From CAYVFC01 sp964450715 (GTDB lineage: Bacteria; Myxococcota_A; Polyangia; Polyangiales; JAFGIB01): a stretch of DNA of 28,082 nt. Position numbers and translations under genes: made by a program. This document shows, piece by piece, positions 1 to 8,663 of this stretch. How positions within the stretch are numbered: the first letter of the stretch is position 1; the number at the start of each line of letters is the position of its first letter. The notes under the pieces are model-generated. The model saw only the letters and a list, made by a program, of their open reading frames with translations, was not told where the DNA came from and searched no databases. The DNA lies in the NCBI GenBank assembly GCA_964450715.1, contig CAYVFC010000107.1, forward strand, positions 1 through 28,082, in the 5' to 3' direction.

Positions 1-225
1 TGCTTCGTATCAGTTATCCTATATTTTGAGGTGAGATATCCGGACAGAGCCAAAATTTGGGATGAACGGTTGCGTTATGTCCGACCTGCAATCCTACGCG
101 GGTTGGTGTATGGTTTTTAGGGGGCTTGATTTACGTTTTCGACGCATCGAGTCGCTGACATCGACAGCGCCGCAGTGATACAATCCGCGGTACATAACCG
201 TCGACCGTAGATACCCAAAGAAGAG
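1..225. other. Leader region upstream of the LytTR gene; no gene seen
   Basis: I see no credible coding sequence here. The stretch is less GC-rich than the genes around it and holds one LytTR-like motif (59-70). An in-frame TAG at 208-210 closes the frame just before the regulator's ATG, so the regulator gene cannot extend further upstream. The gene to the left, if any, lies outside the window. Confidence 0.6.
59..70 (-). promoter_or_regulatory. Putative LytTR-binding half site upstream of the LytTR gene
   Basis: The plus strand reads GGGATGAACGGT. This differs at one base from the GGGACGAACGGT copies in the 3817-3903 operator. Read on the minus strand it contains ACCGTTCAT, which fits the published LytTR consensus [TA][AC][CA]GTTN[AG][TG]. 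It lies about 156 bp before the regulator's start codon, a place suited to autoregulation. I find no second copy 21 bp away, so this would be a single or weak site. Binding is inferred. Confidence 0.4.
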
Positions 226-1002
226 ATGGACTCTGCCGAGAAAACGAAACGACGCGAAACCTATCGCGTAATGATCGTGGATGACGAGGCCATGGCCCGG
301 GAAGACTTGCGCTTTATGCTCGCTGAGCACGCTGATGTCGAGGTGTGTTGGGAGGCGGCCGGTCTCGAGGAAGCCGAGCGGATTCTGGCCCAAAACAGAC
401 CGGATGCTCTCTTTCTGGATATCAAGCTTCGCCGGGGAGCCGGTTTTGATCTGGTGCCTCACATCGACCAGGCAACTCAGGTCGTTTTCTTAACTGCGTT
501 CGAGCAATACGCTGTTCGCGCCTTTGAGATCAACGCCCTCGACTATCTCACCAAACCCGTAAGCCCGAAGCGGCTCGCCCAATCGCTGGATCGCATACGC
601 GGCCGCCTCAAGACACCGTTATCCGGCGCTTCTGCGCCCGAATACGCCCTGCGAAAAGATGACCAGCTCTTGGTTAAAACCAGCGACGGACAAAGGTTTA
701 TCACCCTGGCCCACATTTCATCCATCACCTCCCAGGGCGGAAACTACGCGCAGATTCTGCTCAAAAGCGGCGTCGCCCACACTGCCCGTACAACCCTTTC
801 GACCTGGGAGGAGCGACTACCTTACAAGCCGTTCCTGCGCGTCCACCGCACCGCCATCGTCAACATCGATCGCATCGTTCAATTCGGCAGAAGAATCAAC
901 GGAGCCTTCTTTCTAAGGGTCGAGGGGAGCGAGCAACCCCTTGCGGTGAGCCGCAGCAAGACCGCCGTGATCAAAGAGCTGATCGCCTCTTACGGCGAAT
1001 AG
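226..1002 (+). CDS. LytTR-family DNA-binding response regulator
   Basis: A 258-residue two-domain response regulator. Residues about 13-130 are a CheY-like receiver with the acidic pair D19/D20, phospho-acceptor D65 (in LFLDIKL), T90 and K110 (in LTKP). Residues about 150-250 are a LytTR domain, with the recognisable stretches FLRVHRTAIVNIDRI and AVSRS. This class binds direct repeats about two helical turns apart. The start is fixed by an in-frame TAG at 208-210 and an ATG at 226; the purine-rich AAAGAAGAG abuts the ATG more closely than is ideal. No sensor kinase is visible; LytS-type partners usually sit next door, so it may lie left of the window or be unlinked. The stop is 6 bp from the convergent stop of the beta-helix gene. 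Copies of its probable recognition motif lie at 59-70 and 3817-3903. Confidence 0.93.
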   Translation: MDSAEKTKRRETYRVMIVDDEAMAREDLRFMLAEHADVEVCWEAAGLEEAERILAQNRPDALFLDIKLRRGAGFDLVPHIDQATQVVFLTAFEQYAVRAFEINALDYLTKPVSPKRLAQSLDRIRGRLKTPLSGASAPEYALRKDDQLLVKTSDGQRFITLAHISSITSQGGNYAQILLKSGVAHTARTTLSTWEERLPYKPFLRVHRTAIVNIDRIVQFGRRINGAFFLRVEGSEQPLAVSRSKTAVIKELIASYGE

Positions 1003-1008
1003 AGAGTC

Positions 1009-3674
1009 TTAAGCGCGCCTCCGCAGCAGAGCGGCGAGGGCGACCAGCATCAGGAAGAAAGGCAACGAATTCGAGCCGCTGTTGCCGATCACGCCACAGC
1101 CACAGCCGGCCTCGCCTTGCTCACCGGCCTCGCCTTGCACTCCGTCCGCGCCTTGTCCACCCTCTGCGCCCGTCGCGCCGTTGCAGACGTAGTATGTGTC
1201 GTCGACCTCGCTTGCCTCGAGCGCGCCGCTCTGGTCGAGATCCAGGCCGGTGGCGATTCGGTACCCGCCCGCGGGGCAGTTCTCGCCCGCAGGCTCCTCG
1301 TCTATATCTACGAGCGCGTTGCTGCCGTCAGCGCCTGGCGCTCCGTCCTGCCCCTCGGCGCCATCGTCGCCGTCAGCGCCCGGGGAACCCTCCTCCCCCT
1401 CTGCGCCCGACGCGCCGTTACAGACGTAGTCGGTAGTCCGCACCTCGTCCGGGTCGAGGACGGCGTCAAAACTTCTGTCCCACCCGGTCTCGATCCGCTT
1501 GCCGCCATGCGAACAATTGGGACCATCCGGCTCGTCAGTGACCGCGATCACCAGTACGTAACCGTACTCCACCGCACCGATGTCGCACTTTTGCATCTGC
1601 GGCCGAAGCACGCCGCGCTGGTCCTCGGTCACTTCATCGCCATCGATGTCAGTGCAGGAGCCCGCGTTTATCGCCGGGCTGGCGGCCAGTATCGCGTGCG
1701 TCCAGGTTGCTCCGCCATTGTCGGCCAGCGACTCCAGTAGGGCCTGTGCCGGATCGGTAAGCGCCACGTCAGTGGCGCCGTTGTCCGGGCAGCCATTGCC
1801 GCTGACTATCAGGTTGTACCCCTCGGAAACCATCGTCCCAATACAGTCGTCGTCGACCGGGGAGGCGCCGCCTCGGTAATTACCGACAATGATGGTGTTA
1901 CGTATTTGGAGCGTACCGTTAGTATACAGACCGATACCGCCGCCGCCTTCGAGTCCGTTATCTTCATCGTCGGTATCCGAAGTGTTGTTGGTAAAGGTCG
2001 AGTTCTCGATCCGGCCTCCGTTATAGACACATAGCCCGCCGCCGTTCACGCCCGCCGAGTTGCCGCTGAAGGTACTATTGGTAACCGTTATGAGCGCGCT
2101 GGCGCCGCCCTGGTACACTCCACCACCGTGGCGTAGAGTGTGGTTGTCGTTCACCGTACATTGGTCCAGGACTATGTCTTCATTGCCGGCGATACCTCCT
2201 CCGCTATTGGGCCAGCCCGAGTCGCCGTTCGGAGTGCCGGCGCCGCCCAAGCCGCCTAGGCCGGCGGTATTGCCGTTCAACGTGCACTTGCTCAAAGTCA
2301 GCGTACCGTTGTTGAAAATGCCGCCGCCGGCCCCGCCGGCCGAGCCGTCGCCGCCCGGGCCGCCGTCGCCGTCGTCGGCGCCGCCCGGGCCGCCGGCGCC
2401 GCCGTCGCCGGCGGTGTTACCGCTCACCGAGCTGTTACTCGCGGTCAGCGTGCCCTGGTTGTAGATGCCGCCNNNNNNNNNNNNNNNNNNNNNNNNNNNN
2501 NNNNNNNNNNNNNNNNNNNNNNNNNNNNNNNNNNNNNNNNNNNNNNNNNNNNNNNNNNNNNNNNNNNNNNNNTACCGCTCACCGAGCTGTTACTCGCGGT
2601 CAGCGTGCCCTGGTTGTAGATGCCGCCTCCGTAACCGCCTAGGCCGCCTGGGCCGCCCGGGCCGCCGTCGCTGCCCGAGCCGAAGCCGCCTTCGCCGCCC
2701 GAGCCTCCGGTGCCGGCGGCGTTATCGACAACCGAGCTGCTACTCACGCTCAGCGTACCCGTGCTATAGATGCCCCCGCCCAAGCCGGCGTTGCCGCCCG
2801 GGCCGCCAGCGCCGCCAAGGCCGCCGACGCCGCCAGCGCCGCCAGCCCCGGTGGCGTTACCGCTCACCGAGCTGTTACTCACGGTCAGCGTGCCCTGGTT
2901 GTAGATGCCGCCGCCGTAGGCGCCGACCCCGCCGGAGCCGCCGTCGCTGCCAGCGTCACCGTATCCTCCATCGCCACCAGCTCCAGTGGCGTTACCGCTC
3001 ACCGAGCTGTCGTTCAGGGTTAGCGTGCCCTCGTTGTAAATACCTCCGCCGAGGCCCCCGGCACCGCCGTCGCCCCCGGGATAGCCTACGTCCCCGGCGC
3101 CGCCATCGCCGCCGCTGCCGGTGGCGTTACCGATCACCGAGCTATCGTTCACGGTCAGCGTGCCTGCGTTGTAAATACCGCCGCCGGGGTAGCCGATGCC
3201 GCCGGAGCTGCCATCGGCGCCCGTATAGCCGTCTGGCGTTCGGCCGCCCGTGATCGTCAGGTTACTCAAGGTAACCTGGCCGCTCACTACCTGAAGCACC
3301 CTGTCGCCTACGCCGCCGGAGACCCCGTCGACCCATCCCCCGTCGATGACGGTCGCGGCCTGATCGGCACCCTCGATAGTGAGATCGCCGACCACGTCCA
3401 GGTCGCCGGTGGCGTTCGAGTCCTCGCCCGCGCCGGTGATCGTCAACTGATAAGTACCGGCCGCCAGGGTGACGGTGTCGGCTCCCGCCCCGGCCGAGCA
3501 GCCGCCTACGGCCGCGTCGTTGTTGGCCGCTTGGATGGCTTCGCGTAGCGAGCAGCCGCTGTCGCTCGACCCATCCAGCTCGTCCTCAAAGGTGTCCACC
3601 ACGATCGTTTCTGCCTGAGCGCTGAGGGTGAAGAAAGAGCTGGCGAGCAGGATTGCCGCGAAAAGCATACGCAT
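1009..3674 (-). CDS. CSLREA/right-handed beta-helix surface protein with MYXO-CTERM-like tail (interrupted by assembly gap)
   Basis: A large secreted or cell-surface protein read from 3674 down to 1009. The ATG at 3674 follows AAGGAGG with 8 nt spacing and begins a signal peptide (MRMLFAAILLASSFFTLSAQA). Domains in order: a CSLREA N-terminal domain (GCSLREAIQAANND); at least seven Gly-rich beta-helix rungs of the form GGGIYNxGTLTxSxSSVSGNATG; a choice-of-anchor-Q-like segment (NAGSCTDIDGD, CDIGAVEYG); two DUF7151-type repeats ending in YVCNGA, each followed by collagen-like Gly-X-X runs; then CGCG, a hydrophobic helix and RRRA, resembling a MYXO-CTERM or related sorting tail. The frame differs on the two sides of the 100-N gap, which fits an arbitrary gap length rather than a mutation. 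It is convergent with the LytTR gene and divergent from the DUF1566 lipoprotein gene. Adhesin-like or matrix function is inferred only. Confidence 0.85.
2268..3213 (-). repeat. Tandem Gly-rich beta-helix rung repeats
   Basis: Imperfect coding repeats of roughly 40-50 codons. Each has a conserved core (GGGIYNxGTLTVSNSSVSGNATG) followed by a variable loop made almost wholly of G, A, D and P. The core DNA, containing ACCGAGCTGTTACTC or close variants, recurs near 2425, 2580, 2735, 2867, 3000 and 3136. The variable loops are very GC-rich. This is the repeat that broke the assembly. Confidence 0.85.
2473..2572. other. 100-N scaffold gap inside a repeat
   Basis: Exactly 100 N, the conventional placeholder for a gap of unknown size. 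The 55 bases before it (2418-2472) and after it (2573-2627) are the same repeat copy, encoding the rung GGIYNQGTLTASNSSVSG. The assembler therefore stopped at a near-identical internal repeat. The true sequence may hold further rungs, or the two edges may overlap. Confidence 0.97.
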
Positions 3675-3772
3675 TGCAGGAACCTCCTTTAAGAACGGCC
3701 GACAACGTCCTGAACGTCGGGAGAATAGCGCCGGGGTCATAGATTCCCCCGCCTCGACACGCTTTCGTTTAC

Positions 3773-3947
3773 CAACGCTATCAACGCAGTGAATCTACGC
3801 AACCGATGGATACCCGATAGTGACGAACGGTAGAAAAATAGGGACGAACGGTCGGGTTTAGTGCCTAAGCGTTCGTCCCTAATTCCCTACCGTTCGTCAC
3901 TATTGGGCGCCGATTGGTTGTGTAGATATTCTAGGTTGGTAGCGTTG
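3773..3947. repeat. 175-bp imperfect palindrome between divergent surface-protein genes
   Basis: Position 3773 pairs with 3947 around a centre near 3860. The inner 34-nt arms (3817-3850 and 3870-3903) match at 31 of 34 positions, with a 19-nt loop. The outer 44 nt on each side still match at about 31 of 44 without gaps, for example CAACGCTA and ATCTAC in both arms. The inner arms carry the LytTR-like operator copies, so the outer symmetry may reflect duplicated divergent promoters. A decayed palindromic mobile element is the alternative, since the window has several others. Confidence 0.8.
3817..3903. promoter_or_regulatory. Mirror-image LytTR-type operator (two direct-repeat pairs)
   Basis: Four copies of the motif are present: GTGACGAACGGT at 3820-3831 and GGGACGAACGGT at 3841-3852 on the plus strand, and the same words on the minus strand at 3890-3901 and, with a changed end, at 3869-3880. 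Within each arm the two copies are offset by exactly 21 bp, which is the 9-bp repeat plus 12-bp spacer geometry known for LytTR regulators such as AgrA. Three of the four contain ACCGTTCGT, fitting the LytTR consensus; the fourth reads AGCGTTCGT. One arm faces the beta-helix gene (start 3674) and the other the DUF1566 lipoprotein gene (start 4031). Control by the regulator at 226-1002 is inferred. Confidence 0.6.
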
Positions 3948-4030
3948 AATAAACGGACAGGCGTGCGAACAGAGAAGGCTGTGACCCGGACGTTTAGAAC
4001 GTCGTCGGTCGCTCTTAGTGGGGAGCCGAG

Positions 4031-7000
4031 ATGAGGGCAAAACACACAATACCGATCGCTCTGATAGCTCTGGTATTTGGAGCTTGTAGCTCTAAATCCG
4101 GTTCAGACCCGGAAACCGACGCGGGGCAGCCGGATTCGCGGGTGGAAACCGACGCGGGGCAACCGGACTCGGCCCCGGAAGACGATGCGGGGCAACCCGA
4201 TGCGGACATTAGAACGGATGCAGGGCAACCGGACGCGCAGGTGGAATCCGATGCGGGGCAACCGGACGCGCAGGTGGAATCCGACGCAGGCCAGCCGGAT
4301 TCGCAAGCGGGAACCGATGCGGGTACCGAGTGCAACCGCGAGACGGACGGCCTTTGCTGCGAAGAGAGCGGCCGTTGGAAAGCGTGTGCTCACGGCTGTG
4401 ACGAGGTTACAGGAAACTGCTGGCTCGATTGCTCCCCTGCATCCTTTTGTTGCGAATCGGACGGAACCTGGCTGTTGGACGAGGCTCGATATATTGGCGC
4501 AAACGATATCCTCTGGCTGCGCTGTCCGCTGGGCCAGGTTTGGGAAAGAGAAACGTGCTCTTGTACGGGCACTGCGGAAAGAATGACCTGGTGTGAGGCC
4601 ATGGGTATACCCCTGGCTGAATGCCTCGATCATCCGCCGCCCTCGACTTATGATGACATATGTAAAAGCACCTACGGTTCAGACTACAGGCTGCCGTGGC
4701 AGGAGGAGCTCAGGGCACTACTGGGAAATTGTGACGGAGATGCTCAAGCCGGCCAGCCGGGATATTGCGATTCATGCGAAGCAAGCGATAGCTATGCCAG
4801 CGCTACCTGCACCGATATGTTTGGATCGGACACAGGGACCTATTGGACACCAGCGTCGCACGAAGACCAGGCGTGGTATGCGAGATTCGACGACGGTCGC
4901 ATCGGTCACCACCCCAAGGAGTATCCAGGCAATCTCATCCGTTGTGTTCGCACGGAGCTCTGCGATCCGGCGGGCACCTGTTGCGATGCCGATGGGACAG
5001 CCTGCGACCACGGTTGTGACGTAGCCAGCGGGGAGTGTTGGCCGGACTGCAACCCTGCATCCTTGCGTTGCGAGCCGGACGGGACCTGGACGCCGGACGA
5101 GGTTCGGCTACCCGGCACGACCGATATCTATCTACGCTGTCCGCTGGGACAAAACTGGGACGTGGCAACGGGGTCTTGTACGGGCACGGCCGAAGAAAAG
5201 ACCTGGTGTGAGGCCATGGGTATACCTCTCGCTGAATGCCTCGCGCATCCGCCGCCCTCAACCTATGATGACATATGTAAGAGTACCTACGGTTCGGACT
5301 ACCGGCTGCCGTCGCAGGAAGAGCTCAGGACACTGCTGGGGGACTGTGATGAAGGCGCTCAGAATGGTCAGCCCGGATATTGCGATTCATGCGACGCCAG
5401 CGACAGCGATGCCAGCTTTGCCTGTACCGGTATGTTCGGATCCGACACCAGGACCTATTGGACGCCATCGTCGTACAACGATTACGCCTGGTACGCGAGA
5501 TTCGAGGATGGACGCGTCAGCCGCCACCACAAGGAGCAAACAGGCGTCTTTGTCCGTTGTATGCGTACCGAACCCTGTGATCCGACGGATACCTGTTGCA
5601 ACGCCGACGGAACAGCCTGCGACCACGGTTGTGACGTAGCTAGCGGAGAGTGTTGGCCGGACTGCAACCCTGCGCAGCACTGCTGTACGGAGATGGGGAC
5701 ATGGGTATCTTGCCCTCACGGTTGTGATGTGTCGAGCGGAGAGTGCTGGCCGGACTGCAACCCCGCCTACTGGTGCTGCGAACCGGACGGGACCTGGACG
5801 CCGAACGAAGTTCGGCAACCCGGTACGGAAGGTGTTTTCCTGCGCTGCCCGTTGGGACAGACCTGGGACGTATTATCGTGCTCTTGTACGGGAACTGCCG
5901 AAGAAAAGACCTGGTGTGAGGCCATGGGTATACCCCCTGCTGAATGCCTCGCGCATCCGCCGCCCTCGACTTATGAAGACGTATGTAAGAGTACCTACGG
6001 CTCGGACTACAGGTTGCCGTGGCAGGACGAGTTCAGGGAGCTGCTGGGGGACTGTGATGAAGATGCTCAGAATGGTCAGCCCGGATATTGCGATTCATGC
6101 GACGCCAGCGACGGCGATGCCAGCTTTGCCTGTACCGGTATGTTTGGATCCGACACGCGGACCTATTGGACGCCAGCTTCGTACAATGATTACGCCTGGT
6201 ACGCGAGATTCGAAGACGGTCGCGTCAGCCGCCACCCCAAGGAGCAAACAGGCGTCTTTGTCCGTTGTATGCGCACTGAGCCATGCGATCCGGCGAGCAC
6301 CTGCTGCAACGCCGACGGAACAGCCTGCGACCACGGCTGTAATGGGACGAGCTGCTACCCGGAGTGCAACCCTTTGCAAAACTGCTGCACCGAAAGGGGA
6401 ACACTGGAAACAGCTTGTCCTCACGGTTGTGACCTGGTTACCGGAAACTGCTGGCAAGATTGCGATCCCGATGCTTTACTCTTCTGTTGCGAATCGGACG
6501 GCACCTGGAACCCTGCGGCGGAAGGTTGCTGCATCGACGAACCCGGAGCGGATTGTATTGCCGGTTTCACGAACTGCACGTCTCGCTATACCGAACATTG
6601 CCACCCGACCATCGGCTACGTGGAGACCACATTGAACAACCTCAACAATCGGGACGTCAACAAGGACATGTTTCTTACTTCCGGCGAATTTATCGATCCC
6701 AGCGACCCTGACGTGCGGAACGACTTCCCCTTCTTCGGGCACAGGCATTTGCAGAGCATTCAACTCTACGAGATAGAGGGCATCGTCGATCACAAGTATT
6801 TAGCAATTACCATGAGCGGCGACGAGGTAAACAGCGGCAATATAAGCGTCGTACAGACCAATGAGTTTGGATCAACAGGCGGGCTCATTGACAAGGTGGT
6901 TTCGCAGTATGTTCTGGATGAGGATGCGGGTAGTGATGAGTACTTGAAACATTACAACCATCCGGGGGGCACTCAAATTATCGGACAGTATCTCTTCGTG

Positions 7001-7768
7001 GCTCTCGAGGATGGTATAGAGCCCCACACCAATGCCAGGGTAGGCGTGTGGCGAGTATCCCCGACATGGGATCAACCACCGGACTTTCGATACGCCTTTA
7101 AAGTAGACACCACAGACTACCATCTTTCAGCGGTAGCGGTGACCAAGCTGAATGACGGAAGATATCTGGTAGCGGCCTGCGCCAACCATCCTGACGATGA
7201 AAAAGGGTGCGAAACTATAGAGTTTCATTTATCAGACAAAGACTCACTGGAAGACGATCCGGAATTTAGTTTGTATGACACCTGGAAAAAGTCAGAGCTG
7301 CGCCCGTCCCCGGACCCCTACTATTGGTCCGACTGCAGTCCACAAAACATCGGTATGCTTGTAGAGCAAGACGGAGATATTTATCTCGTCATGTTCGGGG
7401 TAAAAAAACCGCTACCAGATCCGGCAGGTAAAGACACTTGCCTCAGCGGTCTGAATGACGATTACATATTTGTATATAGACTCGTCCAGTCGAACGGCGA
7501 GATAAAATTGGTATACGTAACAAAAGTGGACATACACACCGGCGACCCGTGTAATCCGATCAGTTACATTTATAGTGCCGTCGGTTCTAAGAATACAGGG
7601 ACAAACTTCGCGGCCGGAAGCGGCCTCTGGATACACCCGCAAACGAGTAACGATGTCGCCATTTTAGCCGTTGAGCACTTTGATTCCTGCAACGATCCGT
7701 TTCATGACGGCATATCCCGATGGGGCGTCACGGAAAACTGGGACTATCTGGTCGGTATTATTAAGTGA
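4031..7768 (+). CDS. Large Cys-rich lipoprotein with three DUF1566 (Lcl) domains
   Basis: A 1245-residue predicted lipoprotein. A short hydrophobic signal ends in the lipobox VFGAC (lipidated Cys19). A low-complexity tether of six 11-residue DAGQPD-type repeats follows (about residues 30-95). Then come Cys-rich linkers (HGCDxxSGxCWPDC) alternating with three near-identical DUF1566/Lcl domains at about residues 184-305, 388-510 and 628-745. Each domain has the hallmark DYRLPxQxE, TYWTP and FVRCMRTE-type motifs. Residues about 830-1245 form a Trp/Tyr- and Asp-rich region that may be a beta-propeller; I do not recognise the family. GGGGAG at 4019 precedes the ATG. It diverges from the beta-helix gene across the LytTR-like operator, so the two are probably co-regulated surface proteins. 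The molecular role is unknown; DUF1566 domains are common in exported proteins and some phage-variable proteins. Confidence 0.88.
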   Translation: MRAKHTIPIALIALVFGACSSKSGSDPETDAGQPDSRVETDAGQPDSAPEDDAGQPDADIRTDAGQPDAQVESDAGQPDAQVESDAGQPDSQAGTDAGTECNRETDGLCCEESGRWKACAHGCDEVTGNCWLDCSPASFCCESDGTWLLDEARYIGANDILWLRCPLGQVWERETCSCTGTAERMTWCEAMGIPLAECLDHPPPSTYDDICKSTYGSDYRLPWQEELRALLGNCDGDAQAGQPGYCDSCEASDSYASATCTDMFGSDTGTYWTPASHEDQAWYARFDDGRIGHHPKEYPGNLIRCVRTELCDPAGTCCDADGTACDHGCDVASGECWPDCNPASLRCEPDGTWTPDEVRLPGTTDIYLRCPLGQNWDVATGSCTGTAEEKTWCEAMGIPLAECLAHPPPSTYDDICKSTYGSDYRLPSQEELRTLLGDCDEGAQNGQPGYCDSCDASDSDASFACTGMFGSDTRTYWTPSSYNDYAWYARFEDGRVSRHHKEQTGVFVRCMRTEPCDPTDTCCNADGTACDHGCDVASGECWPDCNPAQHCCTEMGTWVSCPHGCDVSSGECWPDCNPAYWCCEPDGTWTPNEVRQPGTEGVFLRCPLGQTWDVLSCSCTGTAEEKTWCEAMGIPPAECLAHPPPSTYEDVCKSTYGSDYRLPWQDEFRELLGDCDEDAQNGQPGYCDSCDASDGDASFACTGMFGSDTRTYWTPASYNDYAWYARFEDGRVSRHPKEQTGVFVRCMRTEPCDPASTCCNADGTACDHGCNGTSCYPECNPLQNCCTERGTLETACPHGCDLVTGNCWQDCDPDALLFCCESDGTWNPAAEGCCIDEPGADCIAGFTNCTSRYTEHCHPTIGYVETTLNNLNNRDVNKDMFLTSGEFIDPSDPDVRNDFPFFGHRHLQSIQLYEIEGIVDHKYLAITMSGDEVNSGNISVVQTNEFGSTGGLIDKVVSQYVLDEDAGSDEYLKHYNHPGGTQIIGQYLFVALEDGIEPHTNARVGVWRVSPTWDQPPDFRYAFKVDTTDYHLSAVAVTKLNDGRYLVAACANHPDDEKGCETIEFHLSDKDSLEDDPEFSLYDTWKKSELRPSPDPYYWSDCSPQNIGMLVEQDGDIYLVMFGVKKPLPDPAGKDTCLSGLNDDYIFVYRLVQSNGEIKLVYVTKVDIHTGDPCNPISYIYSAVGSKNTGTNFAAGSGLWIHPQTSNDVAILAVEHFDSCNDPFHDGISRWGVTENWDYLVGIIK
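4118..4315 (+). repeat. Six 33-bp coding minisatellite units (DAGQPD tether)
   Basis: Six in-frame 33-bp units each encode DAGQPD plus five variable residues, such as AQVES or SRVET. Two adjacent units are identical in protein sequence. The run sits just after the lipidated Cys19 and probably acts as a flexible acidic spacer holding the Cys-rich domains off the outer membrane. Unit number could change by slippage without shifting the frame. Confidence 0.9.
4582..6290 (+). repeat. Three long internal duplications (DUF1566 module)
   Basis: Three modules, beginning near 4582, 5197 and 5915, share long runs of identical DNA, including the segments encoding TWCEAMGIP and CKSTYGSDYRLP. Modules two and three are closest to each other. 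Spacing is about 615 bp and then about 720 bp; the longer interval contains an extra Cys-rich linker. This points to recent tandem duplication inside one gene. Confidence 0.85.
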
Positions 7769-7775
7769 CGCCGGG

Positions 7776-8630
7776 TCAACCGCTCCCCGGCTGGCTGTTC
7801 GCCGCATGCCTCTCGCGCCAGGCGGCGGTGTGCGGCGAGCGGCGAAACAGCTCGGCCATGCCCGCTACCTCGTCGGTGACGATGCCGTCCGCGCCCAGCC
7901 CGAGCAGCCGCTCGGCTTGGTCCGGCCGGTTGACCACCCAGTAGTCGACCGCGAGGGCCAGGGCGTGCAGCTTGTCGACCACCCGCTCGCCATCGAGCCG
8001 CAACGGTCCGGAGTGAAGCGGGATCTGCGCCCGCCGGGCGCGTACGCCGAGCGCGGTCGATACGAAGCGGGGTAGCAGCACGGCGGCCGCGACCTGCAGC
8101 CGGCTCATGCCCACCGCTCCCCGGTAGCCCAGCTTCCGTACCCGCCGCAGAACCGAAAGGTGGAAGCTGGTCAACAGCACCCGCTGCTGGGCGTTTTGGC
8201 GCTCGACCAGCCGCACCACCCGTTCGGCCGCCTCCGGGTCGGGCGGCTTGATGTCCACGTTCAGCAGCGCGGCGGGCAGCTGCTCCAGGACCTCCCGCAG
8301 CTCGGGCATCCGGTAGGGGCCAGTAGGGATTGGTCGCCGAACGGCCCCGGCCTCCGCCCATCCTCGGCCGATATCCCACGAACGGACCTCGGCCAGCGTG
8401 CAGGAGCGGATGGGCCGGTCCACCCCGGCCGTCCGCGCGCCAGAGGGATCGTGCGAGACCACGATCGCGCCGTCCGAGGTAGCCCGCACGTCCGTTTCCA
8501 GCACGTCGGCCCCCAGCTCCAGCGCCCGGCGGAAAGCGGGCAGGCTGTTCTCGGGCGCCTCCAGGCTCGCACCGCGGTGGGCGAGCAGGATCGGGCCCTG
8601 AAGCGCATTCCAGAGCTGCATGGGGAGCAT
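7776..8630 (-). CDS. Glycerophosphodiester phosphodiesterase (GDPD) family protein
   Basis: A 284-residue cytoplasmic-type GDPD; there is no signal peptide. GDPDs hydrolyse glycerophosphodiesters to glycerol 3-phosphate and an alcohol. The TIM-barrel signature is clear: LAHRGASLEAPENSLPAF with the catalytic HR, then VLETDV and VVSHDP (the second His), VDIKPPD as the third metal/acid motif, and a C-terminal GADGIVTDE. Length is typical of the bacterial family. The ATG at 8630 is chosen because it directly precedes the conserved HRG region; an ATG at 8621 is also possible, and neither has a strong ribosome site. It is convergent with the lipoprotein gene (7 bp between stops) and divergent from the glycosyltransferase gene only 33 bp away, so their promoters must overlap or lie within the coding regions. 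Confidence 0.92.
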   Translation of the reverse strand: MLPMQLWNALQGPILLAHRGASLEAPENSLPAFRRALELGADVLETDVRATSDGAIVVSHDPSGARTAGVDRPIRSCTLAEVRSWDIGRGWAEAGAVRRPIPTGPYRMPELREVLEQLPAALLNVDIKPPDPEAAERVVRLVERQNAQQRVLLTSFHLSVLRRVRKLGYRGAVGMSRLQVAAAVLLPRFVSTALGVRARRAQIPLHSGPLRLDGERVVDKLHALALAVDYWVVNRPDQAERLLGLGADGIVTDEVAGMAELFRRSPHTAAWRERHAANSQPGSG

Positions 8631-8663
8631 GGTAGCGCGTGTTGTGGTAAGAGGGCCAACGGG

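Noticed and set aside
4118..4315. CRISPR-like spacing in the 33-bp repeats
   Set aside because: The units are contiguous and in frame within a lipoprotein gene; a coding minisatellite explains them.
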